Shown here piece by piece: positions 26,231 through 38,128 of a stretch of 64,000 bases of DNA. This DNA comes from Pseudoscleropodium purum (lineage: Eukaryota; Streptophyta; Bryopsida; Hypnales; Brachytheciaceae). A model generated the notes under the pieces. It had not been told where the DNA came from. It was given only the letters and a program-made list of their open reading frames with translations, and ran no database searches. The stretch covers positions 30,742,243 through 30,806,242 of the forward strand of contig OZ017796.1 in NCBI GenBank assembly GCA_963969395.1, in the 5' to 3' direction. Every line of letters starts with the position of its first letter. Positions within the stretch are counted from its first letter, which is position 1. The translations under genes and the position numbers were made by a program.

Positions 26231-28158
26231 CTATTCAACATAAGCTGTGAAAGGGGTGGAGTAAGTGTCTATCGCTAGCTTCACGGTGATTCCGAGGCTC
26301 CCGAACTGGGCGTCTGCAGCGGGCTTCTGCGTGGGGATGAGTCCAATCAAGTAGAACGCGAACGTATCCACCGTCCCCTCCAACGTCACCAACGACAGAC
26401 GGATGGGTTCGAAGAACGGCACCAATGTGAAAATCCCGTGCTTGCCAATCACCACGTTCAGCAACGCCTGGTGCACTTGCACAAACGTCGTCAGAGACTT
26501 CACCACCAGCTTCGCATCGTCGTCGCTGAGTGGGGAAAGGCCACCGTTGACACCAGTCAACTGGGCGATCACTTGGTTCACCTTCTCAATGATGCCGAAG
26601 AATCCCGGGGCGACTCCGGGGCCCGTCAGAGGAGCGTTCACGATGTTGATCTTCAATGTCTCTAAGCGGAGGTCGTCGGACAGCTTGGTGATGTCCCTGA
26701 ACGCCGCCTGCAACAGGGAACGATGGATGCATTTCGTGAAGGTTAGCCTATTCGCTAGCTAGAGTCAAAAGAACTCATAACATATATTCTTTAATATGTA
26801 GAGAAGGAACAGTGTCACTGTAAGAAGTAAACTTCGTGTTACAGTGGCGTACAAATCTCGGCCAACCTTAATTCCAGATTTCGAGATTTGTCGGAAGCAA
26901 TGCGTTCCCCTGCCTTGAAATTCAAGCATGCTATGTTCTTGGAGCTCAGTAGAAATTTGCTAAGAAAATTGTGAGCATATATCAAGAAAAGTAGGTGTTA
27001 CAGCGGCCCACAATTCACAGCCTACTTCGAGTGAAAGATCTTCCATAGTGAAAGGAGCTTTGATTCATGGAAAACAAAGCGTCCTCCGCTTTGAAGTTCA
27101 AGAATATTAGGAGTTGTTGGAACTCTGTTCGATTCGCTTAGAAAATGTGAGCATGGGCCACATATATGCCAAAATTTACTAACACAGTACATCGATGAAT
27201 ATTTTGCTGATTTGGGGCAGAAACTAGCAGAATAATGTACGTTATTGACCTGGATGCTTTCCACTGGGGAATCTCCGAGCGAAAGGCGCGCGTTGTAGGT
27301 TTCGATGGCGGCGTTGATTGTGACTGTAAGGCTTGCGAATTGCGAATGGGCAGCTGTTTTTTGCGTGGGAATCAGATCGATCAATGCGAAAGCGAAGGAG
27401 TCCACGACAATCTCCAGTTGCACAAGCGACAGGCGAATTGGCTCGAAGAACACGATGAGAGTGAGGAGCCCGTGCTTGCCGATCACCACGTTGAGCAACT
27501 GCTGATGCACCTGGAGTCCAGCCATACAACAATCTCAAATGATTCATTCACTGCGCAGCAGTGGAATTAATGGACTCCACCCACACACACACACATATAT
27601 ATAGATATATATAATCAACTCGTATATCCTAAATATCATCAGATTCGACAAATTGAATGTGGTCGAGCTACAGCAATTTAGCTACATTTCACTGAGAGTT
27701 TAATGTCATTAATTAAATCGCCAGAAATTGTGCACTGCTACACAAATTGCAATAGACATGGGCGGTACAGTACCCAAGTGGAAAATAAAATACACTAAAT
27801 TGGCGCTGACCTGGACGAATGTAGTCAGAGTTTCCACAACGAGCTTGGCGTCATCGTCACTGAGAGGGGAGGATTGGGCGTTAGTGGCGCTCGATATGGC
27901 GATCGTCGCTTCAGAGACCTTAGCGATGATTCCGGTGAACCCCTGAGCAATTACGAATCCCCGCTGGGGCGCATTGAACACGTTGATCTTCTCGGTCTCC
28001 ATTCGGAGGTTGTTCGACAGGGTGGTGATTTCCTTGATCGCCCCCACAATTTTCTCTGCCAAGCTATCGTCCTTCAAGCTGGGCTCTGCTGCGGTAATCT
28101 GGCAGAGCGCCAGCGACAGGAAGAGGACGGTGAAGAAGGCCTTGGAGGTGGGCGCCAT
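26231..28158 (-). CDS. Secreted protein with two HsbA-like domains
   Basis: Three minus-strand exons, 28158-27811, 27510-27250 and 26707-26231, have clean GT-AG introns in phase 0 and encode 361 residues. Residues 1-24 form a signal peptide (FFTVLFLSLALCQITAA, cleavage before EPSL). Two repeats of a helical domain follow: the first spans exons 1 and 2, the second lies wholly in exon 3. Each has a KIN(V/I)xNAP segment, then PLSDDDAKLVV, TTFVQVHQ, LLNVVIGKHG and a LIPTQK segment near the end. The pattern of PLS-x-DA, a VxLDALxxKK-like helix and a final Ile/Ala-rich helix matches the fungal hydrophobic surface-binding protein A family (HsbA, cell-wall mannoprotein type). In fungi these coat hydrophobic surfaces or walls; a cell-wall or surface role here is inferred. 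The exon 1/2 intron falls just after TTFVQ, and the second domain reads through the equivalent place. The stop is TAG. Confidence 0.8.
26830..27170. repeat. ~170-bp tandem duplication in intron 2 of the HsbA-like gene
   Basis: Two diverged units share, in order, TGTTACAG, a GGCC block, TTGAA(A/G)TTCAAG, GTT-TTGGA-CTC and AGAAAATTGTGAGCAT. The first ends near 26985 and the second near 27155. Confidence 0.65.
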
Positions 28159-28194
28159 GTTGAATTGAAAGAGCTGCAGGGGCCTGTCGAATCA

Positions 28195-28760
28195 CACATG
28201 CAAATCTCAAAGTTTCAGGAAAGCATTTAGAAAATCGATGAATTTAGCTTCACTGAATAGTCAATGGTAAATGTGATATATCTAGCAACAATCCCGAGGA
28301 ATGTATACTCCTTGAAGGAGTGCAGAAGTCTCAAATTCTCGGTTAAGCAGTGCATCGGAAGATGAAACGAATTTAGCTAAATAGTGTAATCAGTGCCTCT
28401 AGAGACTAATTAATGAATGTGATGATCGAAGCAACAATCCCAGGGTACGTAGACTAGCTTGTGTAATCAAAGGTAGCACAAGTCTCAGAATTTTAGAAAT
28501 ACAGACAAGAATTGAACGCAGCTGAATTGACAACTAATCAGGGATGTGGTAAGGCTCGCACGAGGCTCGAAATTTCAGAACTTCAACGGAAGGCACGTAA
28601 GTACAGGTCTCAATTCCGATCCAGAAAAACAGACGGTACGGACAGCTATTTAAATCAAACAATCCGTAAATAAATGTAATGCAGTAGCAAATCCTGCTGA
28701 TCGAGGAGCGTGATCTAAGGCTTACTGCTGTCTACAGTGTAAAATCCTGGAGATGAATGG
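28195..28760. repeat. Diverged ~135-150-bp tandem repeats upstream of the HsbA-like gene
   Basis: About four units recur in the 5' flank. Each has an AAGTCTCA(A/G)A-type block and a GTGAT...AGCAACAATCC-type block (near 28272-28296, 28418-28442 and, weaker, further out). They lie within 600 bp of the start codon, so they may be promoter or 5'-UTR sequence. Possible TATA-like motifs occur at about 28646-28655 and 28835-28843, but neither is proven. Confidence 0.55.
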
Positions 28761-31418
28761 GACTGATAAAGCTCAAGTCTCGAGGGTGATGGACTCAAAT
28801 CAGGATCACATGCGGACCCGAGTTTCGACAGATCGTTTATAAAGGATTTTGGTGAATGTTTTTCTTACGGTTCGCCCCGTCCCTTTCGGTGTAGGATTGC
28901 CGAGATATCGAGGTGGAGGTGGCGATGCCGTTGGTTCCTTATCTCCAACAACGGAGTCCGGAAAGCATCTGATGCAGCCGCAAATGGATTCGTTTTGATT
29001 CGTTTTTTTCTTTTTTTTTTCTTTGGGGCACAAAGCGGAATGAGCCAGCATGTATTCATGCTTTCGACGTCGTGCACAGAATCATGCAGTAGATGGTGCG
29101 GCCATACTTAAGCTGCAAAGTTAAGACATGATAGTGATATCTCCTAAACTTAGCTCCCCTGTGAACCTCGCTTCGTGGTTTCAGTGGTTTGTATTGATTC
29201 ACGGAGCTTGGTCCAATCCTTCCATGAAATGCACGCTCGACTGATTTCAAAGTGGATCCCCCATGAGAAGAACGTTGGCTGGATAACAAATTACTGAGGA
29301 GAATTATACACTTAGTGGTTATACTGTAGTGAGTGAGTTACAGGAGACAACGTTTTAACGGTCCCTGAATGCCAAGGCCTTTTTTGAGCTTCTAAAAATT
29401 TGCTCTAAATTGAACAAAAAGTCAACGTTTTGATAAGTTGTTTCAAATTTTTATTGAATTGTAACTGTGCAAATTCAAACTACATATGCTAAAGATCACA
29501 TAGGAAAAGAAAACACAACAATGTCACTTAATGATTGAAAGATTATAATGTTTGATCATTAGAGTGTTAAAACTTCGGAGATGACTTGAAGTCTTTCACT
29601 CCTCTTTTTACATGTCAAATTAAAAAAATTTGGTCACCAAAAAAATGAGGTCAAAGATATAACATGCATGTAACTCTAATCAATTTATAGCTTTACAAAA
29701 TCTCTTCTACAATTTTCTAAAATGAATTTTTAATGTAAAATTTTCTATAAGATCTAGTGTATTTGAGGCTCATTTCCAAGAATTTTCAATACTATGAAAA
29801 GTCAAGATTGCAATAGATACTCTTCCACAAAATCTAGAATAAAAAAAATCATATCTAATCATTTTCAAAATAGTATCTTTAATGCTAAAATTAGACTTCC
29901 AAAGCTTCAAATACATTACTTTAGAATATTTTCTACTAAATTTAAGGAATACAACAATTACTCACCATGATGTTTATTACCATAATCTCCATTTTTAAAA
30001 ATGATTTCATATTGTTTTAAGCATTTTTGTAATAACTGTGATTTTAACAGAAAAATCACTTGCTATGTATAAATGTTTTAATTATGAAAACATGAAGAAA
30101 TTTTTTAAATATATATTACTATATGAGAAAAATATGAAAATTTTTATATGTGTATTTTAATATAGAATACTATCATACCAAGTAGTTAGGTTTAGCATCT
30201 TCTATTGAGTATTTAATTAAAGTTAGCATAAATGGTTAGGTAGGCAATTATTTGAGAATTTCTTTTAATTATAAATTTTAAGAAAATAATAAGCACCTTA
30301 AATATTGCTTCATTAGCTGAAGTTGGTTGAAGAATTTATAATGGGGTATTTCAATTCTAGGCCAAATTAGAAGGTTGGTAGAATCATCCACCTTTTATTT
30401 TTTTTATCGACTAATTTATCGAAGGACTTTGTTTTTGTTTTGGGACTTAAGTTTCCTTATTGTTGACATCATTACAAAAGCAATATTTTGGACAATTTGG
30501 AGGTATGCAAGATGCATTTGGCTTCTTTCCTTACTCCTTGATATTGTATTCAATAATTTATTTATTTTTTACTCTCTTTCTAAATAATTTCAATTTTTTT
30601 AACTCCTGTTTTAAACTTTTTTTTGCCAAATCTCACAATCAAATATAGAAGTAAAGTTTGACCAAACAAGGACATTAATTGCCTTCTTAAAGGTCAATAT
30701 AATAGATTCATAGAATCATAAATATCCTATACTCTTCCATTCAATAAGATTCCTTAGTCAATGAATTGAGCGATACTAGTGGATTTTACACATAATTGAT
30801 TGGTAGAGAACAACCTCCAAAAGTTCAAAGTTGAACTTTTGTGTACCATATTTGTTGTGCACATTAGTTTTGCAAAGACTGTTGATATGAAGCACGTGAA
30901 ACTTTAAAATATAAAATGAAAAAATTATTTGAAAAGTTTGTAAATGAAGTTTAAGTTATATTCAATTGTTGATTCACAAATCCACCATTGTTGAGAGAAT
31001 CTTATAATTGATTGTGCACCAACTTTAGCCACATTTTGATTGGTTCAATAAGAAGTAACTACTTGCTTTGAGTGCATAGTAACAAAATATGCATTCAAAA
31101 TTCTAATTTTGTTTTTATTTACATTTCATATAAAACCCTCCCCTCCCTTCTAAATTTTGTCAATGTCCAACCTTATCCGATTATCCGCAATTACAAGTTT
31201 AAGCATCTATATATTTACATACAACCTCATTCATTCAAAACCTAAACATACAAATATATGATCTAGGATGTCAAATCCAGACATATATATTGATATATAG
31301 TTAGAGTGTCTATATCGAAATTATAGAAAATAGTGCTTTAATTTAGGTACGTGGTTACAAATTTTGACATTCAAGCATGATGGTACATTCATCCAGCCTA
31401 AATGTTATTACAATAAAG
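28761..31418. other. Intergenic DNA with a diverged copy of the HsbA 3' flank
   Basis: No gene is supported. At 30789-31036 and 31170-31290 lie the copies of 24720-25010 and 26000-26115 (for example GCAAAGACTGTTGATATGAA, and ACATACAAATATATGA followed by GTCAAATCCAGACATAT). The rest is AT-rich without recognisable features. Confidence 0.6.
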
Positions 31419-31709
31419 CATGGTTGTCATAACGGGTGAATTAGGGTCATTGGACCGAACAGACGGTCCGGACAGCTTTAATTTTGTAACTTGTGCAATT
31501 TTGCGGAATGACACGTCACCTTCGAATGCGCCTTAATGATCTCGTCCACGCCCAGCATGTTCCTTAATCCACATGGCATCCACGTGGCCTATTTTTCTGT
31601 TATCAGAAAGTCAACTATGTGTTGACTGTATTGGACGGGCGGGACCTCTAACAAACGGGCGAAGCGGACGGACGAGCGAACCGGGCGTCTGTCCACTATG
31701 ACAACCATG
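31419..31709. mobile_element. MITE (TIR CATGGTTGTCATA) with 8-bp target duplication
   Basis: A 291-bp element with 13-bp terminal inverted repeats CATGGTTGTCATA / TATGACAACCATG and a perfect flanking 8-bp repeat CAATAAAG (31411-31418, 31710-31717). The interior is GC-richer, with ACGGTCCGGACAG-type palindromes that recall the 23860 element. Same terminal repeat as the foldback MITE at 23648-23800, so both were probably mobilised by one hAT source. Confidence 0.9.
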
Positions 31710-32905
31710 CAATAAAGAAATATGTATTTTCTACAGTTTGGACATTGTCATTCTAATATTAAAATTTCTTTGAAGAAAAATGCATATCTTAATGTTTTTG
31801 GAGTTGTTCGTTGAATAAAATCAATGTATGTAGAATTTTCCTATAGAACACCAGATTAAACATTTCAAAAACATTCATTATCAATTTTTTTCAAATAATT
31901 TTCACGTCAAAGCAAAAATATGTAATATGCTTAATTGGGATTGTATTAAAATTAAATATTAACTATGCAAGACCAAAAATGTCAATTGTTCAAGGGGACA
32001 CAATTCATCTACAAATAGCCTATTATTTCATTCACAGTTTTTTTGCATACCATTCAAAAAATTTAGAATTTTTTGGCTTAATTAATTAACACTCAATTAC
32101 TCATACAATCCCAATGAAGCATACAAAATTTTAGTTTGTGAAAAACAATATAGTATTTTTGGTGAATCTTTTAAGCTAATTTCATAGTTTCACATAATAT
32201 TTTAGTGAAAACAATTGCATAAATATACTAAGAACCTCCATATGCACATTCTTCATATTAAAAACAAACAAACATTCTATAACAAAAATATAGTTTAGAA
32301 AGTATTCAATGTGAGGTGCTATACATGTAGACTTCATAAAATCATTAGAGGATTTTTTGGAGTCCGGGAGGGCTGTGAATTCCCAGCCATTCTCTGACCC
32401 GAATTGGTTGAAACCTGCTACCTTATATAGTGAAGCAACTGCTATGTCGTTTTCAAAAAAAAATTCAACTTTGTTTTTCATTTAAAATTTTTTCATTTCA
32501 TTTTTTTTCAAATTTTTTTTTCTAACAGCATGGCGTTCTCTTCACTACGGGGGGGACTTTGGGGAGCTGCTTGAAACAACCCTCTCACACTCCAAAAATT
32601 CTTCTAATGAAATATCTCCATATATTAATTAAATATTGATTAATTAATTGTATCATTACGTTGAAATGTATAGACTTTGTGACAAAGTTGAGTCAAATAG
32701 AAAAATCTAGTTAAAATATATGAAAAACTATTTAATTTATAAAGGAAGTCATATAATGTGTTATATTGAAATCTTAGTAGATTATATTTTTATTACTTAA
32801 TGTTCTAGTTTTTGAATATGAGATATGCATTTGGACTTAAACCTACATATATATACAATTGAATGAACCAAATTAATCACTAATTTTTTTTCAATATAAT
32901 ATTAT

Positions 32906-33330
32906 AGTAGTGATGAATTTTTTTAATTTGATTTTATGAATATGTAGGGAACATCCAATTACACATCTTTCATATTAAAAAACACCACCTTTAATAACAA
33001 AAATATGATCAATAAAAAGTTCAATGAAAATATCTTAAACCCAAACTTTGAGGAAATGGATATTCCTATATTTTAAATTAGTTTTCACAAAATAATTGTA
33101 CCATCATGCTCAAATGTATAAAATTAGTAACCTTGTCAAGTGAAAATGCCAAAATCAAATTAAAATATAGGAATATCCATTTCCTCAAAGTTTGGGTTTA
33201 AGATATTTTCATTGAACTTTTTATTGATTATATTTTTGTTATTGAAGGTGGTGTTTTTTAATATGAAAGATGTGTAATTGGATGTGCCCTACATATTCAT
33301 AAAATCAAATTAAAAAAATTCATCACCACT
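32906..33330. mobile_element. Large foldback element, 170-bp arms
   Basis: The left arm (32906-33076) and right arm (33161-33330) are near-perfect inverted repeats about 170 bp long around an 84-bp loop. Arm ends read AGTAGTGATGAATT and AATTCATCACCACT. No protein is encoded. A weaker relative appears to lie at about 32190-32850. The right end abuts the next repeat exactly. Confidence 0.8.
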
Positions 33331-34252
33331 TAACCCCTAAAGGACCATTGTCCCTTCAGAGGACAAATGGGATTTTGGGCAAGTACCTACGGGCTGAATT
33401 TTTGTTGTGATTTTTTGATAATTTTTGTGAAGATAGAAAAACTAATAAGCTTTGTGAGAGTATAATTTTTTTTCACAATCGGTGCCCGGGAACACTAGTT
33501 ATGACCAAATAAGCTCAAACAAGGGGACGGGGGGCAGTCCGGGCAGCAAAAAAAAATGAAAAAATGTGAATTTAAAATTTTTTTCCTTATATTTTTGTCT
33601 ATCCGAAAAGCTTTGATTCATTTCATTTGGATTTGTTATGAGAAAGTTATGGACATTTATGTTTTTCGGATAGTTAGAGCATCTTCTTGAAAAAAATAAC
33701 TTGTAGGATTCATTTCTAAATGAAAATTTTCAAATTTTTTTATTTTGCATGGATTAGTTTACTTTCTAGAACAATCTCACTATTGATTTTAGTGCATTTT
33801 AATTCCATCTAAAATATATGAATATTTTAGATTTTCCTTCTATCTTGTACCTACTTCTACTTAACAATTAATTTTAAGAATGAAAATTAAGTTTTTTTGA
33901 ATTTCTTTTTTATCCCCAAACTCTCAACTCAATTCTCTACTATAGAGATTTAAAGATCAAAACTCTATACTGCAAAAAATTTCAGTTAAAAATGTTCAAA
34001 GTAAAAAAATCTAGTCCCACAATGTATTGAAAAACTTGTTTTTTCCACTTTAAATGCAAATATCTTGCAATTTTGTGTGGTGAAAAATTCTGAAATTTTT
34101 TCCACACTTTTTTTTATACTAGTGAGGTGTAAGATCCTATAGGTAGATGTGAAAAAAAAAAAATTAAACATTGTTTTTTACTCTTTGCTATAGAAATGGC
34201 ACTTTTCAGTGTTTTTTGGCGGAAAAAAGGCATCAATCTTTTTAGGGGTTAA
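33330..34252. repeat. Best-preserved TTAA-ended repeat copy (~0.9 kb)
   Basis: Begins TTAACCCCTAAAGGACC and ends TTTTTAGGGGTTAA, so the ends form an inverted repeat of at least 12 bp with outer TTAA. The interior matches parts of 8.4-12.3 kb. It has no coding capacity, which suggests a non-autonomous DNA element or a derived dispersed repeat. Confidence 0.65.
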
Positions 34253-35304
34253 TTTCTATAAAATATTATGTGAAAATGGAAAAAATGACATTATAAATTC
34301 ACCAAAACCAAAATATTGCTTTTAGGAAACTAAAATTTGGGAATGTTGGATTGAGATTGCGTAAGGATAATTATGCTTAGCAAAAAAATAGCAATTATAA
34401 TCCGCATTGAACAAAAAAATTTGAGCGGTTTCAAAATGTAGTTTGTAACCATTCAGTACATAATTGTGCATTATATTGCTTCCATTACTTCCAAATAAGC
34501 ATTCACTATTTTTTTATATAGTTTTTCTAATTTTGGTCACTAAACTTATTAGTCTTTTTTGAGGTATTAATTTTTTATTAATTTTTATAAAACCAAGTAT
34601 TTATAATTAAATAAATATTAATCAACATTAATAAATAATTATTTTTTAATTTATTATTGGCATACTTTGTGTTTTCTTAGACAATTTTAACCATTTGAAT
34701 TTAACAATAGTATGTTATAATTTTTTTATTATGAAAAACATTTTTTTTCTTAAAATTATTTATGAAAAGGATTTTAAATGAATTTTTTCTAATATTTATT
34801 TATTGAATTATTTCAGTATAAAGCAAAGAAATAATTTCCAATTTATATTAAAAATGAACTATTTTTTTTCTTTATGAAGTACTACCCTAAATCCTTGCTT
34901 TGGAAATAATGACCAAAATTAGTCAAGGCTATACATAAACCAATAGGCACCTATTGGTTATAACATCATTTGTGAGTCACTAATATTACCAATATGGCTT
35001 TTATCCCTCAAGTGCTTGACATTCATTTTTTGGATGATGAACAAAATGAACCTCTTGTTTCTTTCTCATTTTGCTTGGATGAAAGTCATTCTAGTTTATG
35101 GAGATTTTTTGTCAAGTTCTTGTCTTGTCTATTCAGTGTGGCTAAGATTTCACATCAATACAAGAAGTTATGAGTGACTGAAAATCATTTTAGTAGAAGG
35201 AGGTTTAGGCTCATATATGTTTTTGGTAACTTTTCTTGCTATTTTTTGACATTTCAAATCCATTTTGCAAACACATTGAGTCAATTGAATGATATAACTG
35301 ATAT
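34253..35304. other. AT-rich intergenic DNA left of the 13-kb transposon
   Basis: No gene or repeat boundary recognised, apart from a short perfect palindrome, ACCAATAGG-CA-CCTATTGGT, near 34940-34960. Confidence 0.6.
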
Positions 35305-35322
35305 TTAACTAATTATGGACAA
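35305..35322. repeat. Left TTAA and terminal inverted repeat of the transposon
   Basis: TTAA at 35305-35308, then CTAATTATGGACAA. The following AATCCATAGTCC makes a subterminal GGAC/GTCC inverted motif. Confidence 0.85.
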
Positions 35323-35935
35323 ATCCATAGTCCAGAAATAAATCGGCCGACAGCCGATATAGTCGAATGCATAGATTTGTGTGTCATAAGCAATGAACAG
35401 AAATGGACGCAACTACTAAACAAACCAAAGTACCACAACACACGGCAAGTTATTGAGTTCAGAGCCTACAATTAGTAGTTAAATGAATAATTTCATATGC
35501 TCCTATGCTGTGTCCAAATTTGGAACAAAGTATCGGCTGGCGCCTGATACTGCCAACCAATTCCTAACATCATTCTCTAAAGTACCTAGATCTATGAAAG
35601 TGTTTGCACTACGTAAACTATGAAAATCGATTATGGCAGCCATCTGTAAGATGAAGAGCAACGAATGCTCCTCCTTAAACCCTAAACCCTGAGTCCATCC
35701 GATCCAATGAACTGAATTGCTCGTATCAGCTGGCAGCCGATATCCCCCCAGAAAACTCCAGAGAACAGGTCTTGAAGTGAAGAGGCAGTCGATTCGATAA
35801 TACTGGCGTTGACAATAAAGCCGTTCAAATTTGTGAATAAGGTAAAGGGGACGAGATTGGAAGGTATTCAAGCCCCCCCCCGATTCCACTCTGCAAGGGT
35901 ATCGGCTGGCGGCCGACACCATGTAGGGCAAATCA

Positions 35936-36583
35936 CTAGAATATCCCATTCCAGTTTGGCTTCCCGTACTTGATTGACTGTGCAACCTCATAGTATAATT
36001 GTCCCGGTCTGATTGCGCCTTTCATGTATTCCGAGACTGACTCATGCTCGTGCATGGGATAAATGAATGGAATAATATCCGTTGAAATGTTCGGAATAAC
36101 TCTACTACTATTCGGGAAATTGAAATCCCCCGTAAATGGTAGCGGAATATAGCACGCCGGATCCGGCGTCCTCCTGAGCGAAAGCGGGTACACATCGACC
36201 ATGAGCACTTGGTCCGTGAAGCATGTCATCCTGAATGGTCTCTTAGTGTGAAGTATTGAGAGCATTTTGTAGCACCACGGGAAATTCTGGCTATCTACAC
36301 AATACTCTCTGCCATAAACGAATGCTAGGTTGTCTCTGACATGTTTTGGAAGCAAGTGCGCAAGCAAAGGCCTAAGATCCACTATTGGCATCCTGGACCA
36401 AATTCCTACGTGGAACTTTTCAAACAGTGTCATGAACATTGCAACTAGCCCTGGCCTTTTAATGACATTTCTGTGCGGGTCCGACTTGTCCACCTCGATA
36501 TTCGGGTCGAGATAACAAAGTAGTCCCGTGACGCATAGAACCACACATTTCTTGAATGACTGTGGATGGCCCACGTTGGACTC
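35936..36583 (-). pseudogene. FCP1/SCP-like HAD protein B of the transposon
   Basis: The main exon runs from 36583 (after acceptor GTTCAG) to a stop at 35936; upstream exon(s) are unresolved. The encoded 215 residues show the FCP1 homology pattern: an opening hydrophobic strand KKCVVLCVTGLL where the DxDxT motif should be, a KRPGL element, VGIWSRM at the motif II position, and LMVDVYPLSL at the motif IV position (family: VDDSP). Both catalytic aspartates of motif I are missing, so phosphatase activity is not expected. It is a paralogue of the neighbour at 37035-38051. A palindrome lies in the presumed intron upstream (36658-36676). I see no premature stop in this exon, so the label pseudogene rests on the lost active site and missing 5' end. 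Confidence 0.55.
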
Positions 36584-37034
36584 CTGAACAGAACATGAGT
36601 TAGTAGCTACAAGATTATACAACATCAACATCCACTGAAAGAAGACAAGCCAGTTGATATCGGCTGGCAGCCGATACTGCGGCCTAACACACGACAGCAG
36701 CCAATAATTCATATTGAGAAACAAACAAAAGGTGCCAGATAGATTGTGCACAGATGAGTGAATGCCTGCACCTACATTATTGCGATCACTTGATTAGAAT
36801 GACCAAGACCTAATGCTGAAACTCTCAAAAGAAACATTTGAATGCTTTGAGAGTGAGTGTCCCATGCACAAGCTTTAGGAAAAATCGGACTGAAATGCCT
36901 TCATTACAAGAAAATTGATTAATCAATACAAAAGAAAATAATGTACACAAAAGATGTAGTCTCTAGACGTCCTCCTTTATCTACAGAGAATATATACAAT
37001 CTACAGAAATATGTGTCGGCTGGCAGCCGATACA

Positions 37035-38051
37035 CTACGCCTCCTCCATTAGGTCCCGTGGACTAGGAATTCCCATGGCCTGCAGCTCCTCCAATGAATA
37101 TGGTACCTCGAATCCCTTTTGATATGGCGGTGTCACATTCACGAACTAATTATGAAGAGGAGAGCCCGGCATACAGCGTGCAATCCCAACTGAAGAGTTC
37201 TTTTGACAGAACTCTGGGACCGTGAGTCCCGAAGACAAAAACCGTTCAATGAACGGGATGAGCATCGCCTGGAGATAAGGCAGTTTTCCACCCTTCAGCG
37301 AATTTTCCGAATACATAGTAACCGGGGGTGGATGAATCGCACTATATGGCTGATTCAAAACGTTCCGATAGGGCTCGTGATCCACGATCAATGAGTTGTT
37401 GATCGTGGCCCCATTATCGTACAAGGAGGATGACCCGAGAATCCTTGCGAGACGCTTCAGAAAAATTGGTCGTGTGGGATTCTGAGGGTCTCGATAAGCA
37501 CTCTCGTCACAGTACTCCTGTCCAAAAGCCAGGTAATCGTCTCCGATATCCGGCGCCATATATTTCAGGTTATGAAGACGTTGCTCAAGAGTTTGCTTGG
37601 GTAAATGCGACCAATAAACGATCTGAATGTTCTGACCCTTACATAACCTGATGAACTCTAGACCTGGTCGAGGTCTTACTTGCGACCTCTGATGCATACT
37701 TTTCCCTTTTAAAATGAGGGGCTCATAGAAGAACAGAGTTCCCTGAACCTCAAGGAAAAGAAACAACTTCGGAGTCGCTACCTGAGATGGGCCAGCACTA
37801 GACGTGTTCCCTGCCCTTTCTTCTAGAGCTGGTTTGTCACACTCCTGCCAACCTTCAGACGCGGTGGCGGGGAATTTCTCAGAAGTTTTGGAGTCATCAT
37901 TTGCATTGCAAAACGAAATACATAGAGCATGAGAAGCAATGAACTTAGGTACATGACAAAACATTCGTGCACCGTATCGGTTGGCAGCCGACACAGTCCA
38001 TAAGTACTCTAGTCTGCCGAGATGAAGGCTCCTATTGACAAGTCTACGCAC
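37035..38051 (-). pseudogene. FCP1/SCP-like HAD protein A of the transposon
   Basis: Reading frame on the minus strand whose 5' end is uncertain; a palindrome at 37975-37993 suggests the first part is intron or UTR. It contains KLFLFLEVQGTLFF (motif I, with Glu and Gln in place of the catalytic Asp pair), RPRPGLEFI, IQIVYWSHLP (motif II), FLKRLARIL (likely motif III Lys) and NSLIVDHEPYRNV (motif IV). This is the order of FCP1/SCP-type phosphatases of the HAD superfamily. A TAG at 37146-37148 interrupts it. The same frame then continues with convincing coding sequence (NVTPPYQKGFEVPYSLEELQ) to a TAG at 37035-37037. Loss of the Asp pair suggests a binding role or decay. Confidence 0.6.
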
Positions 38052-38128
38052 AAGTCTGAGCCAAGTAGTGCTACGTATACATGAGCTATTTTAGATACTC
38101 CACAAACATCGCGGAGCATGTCTATCGC

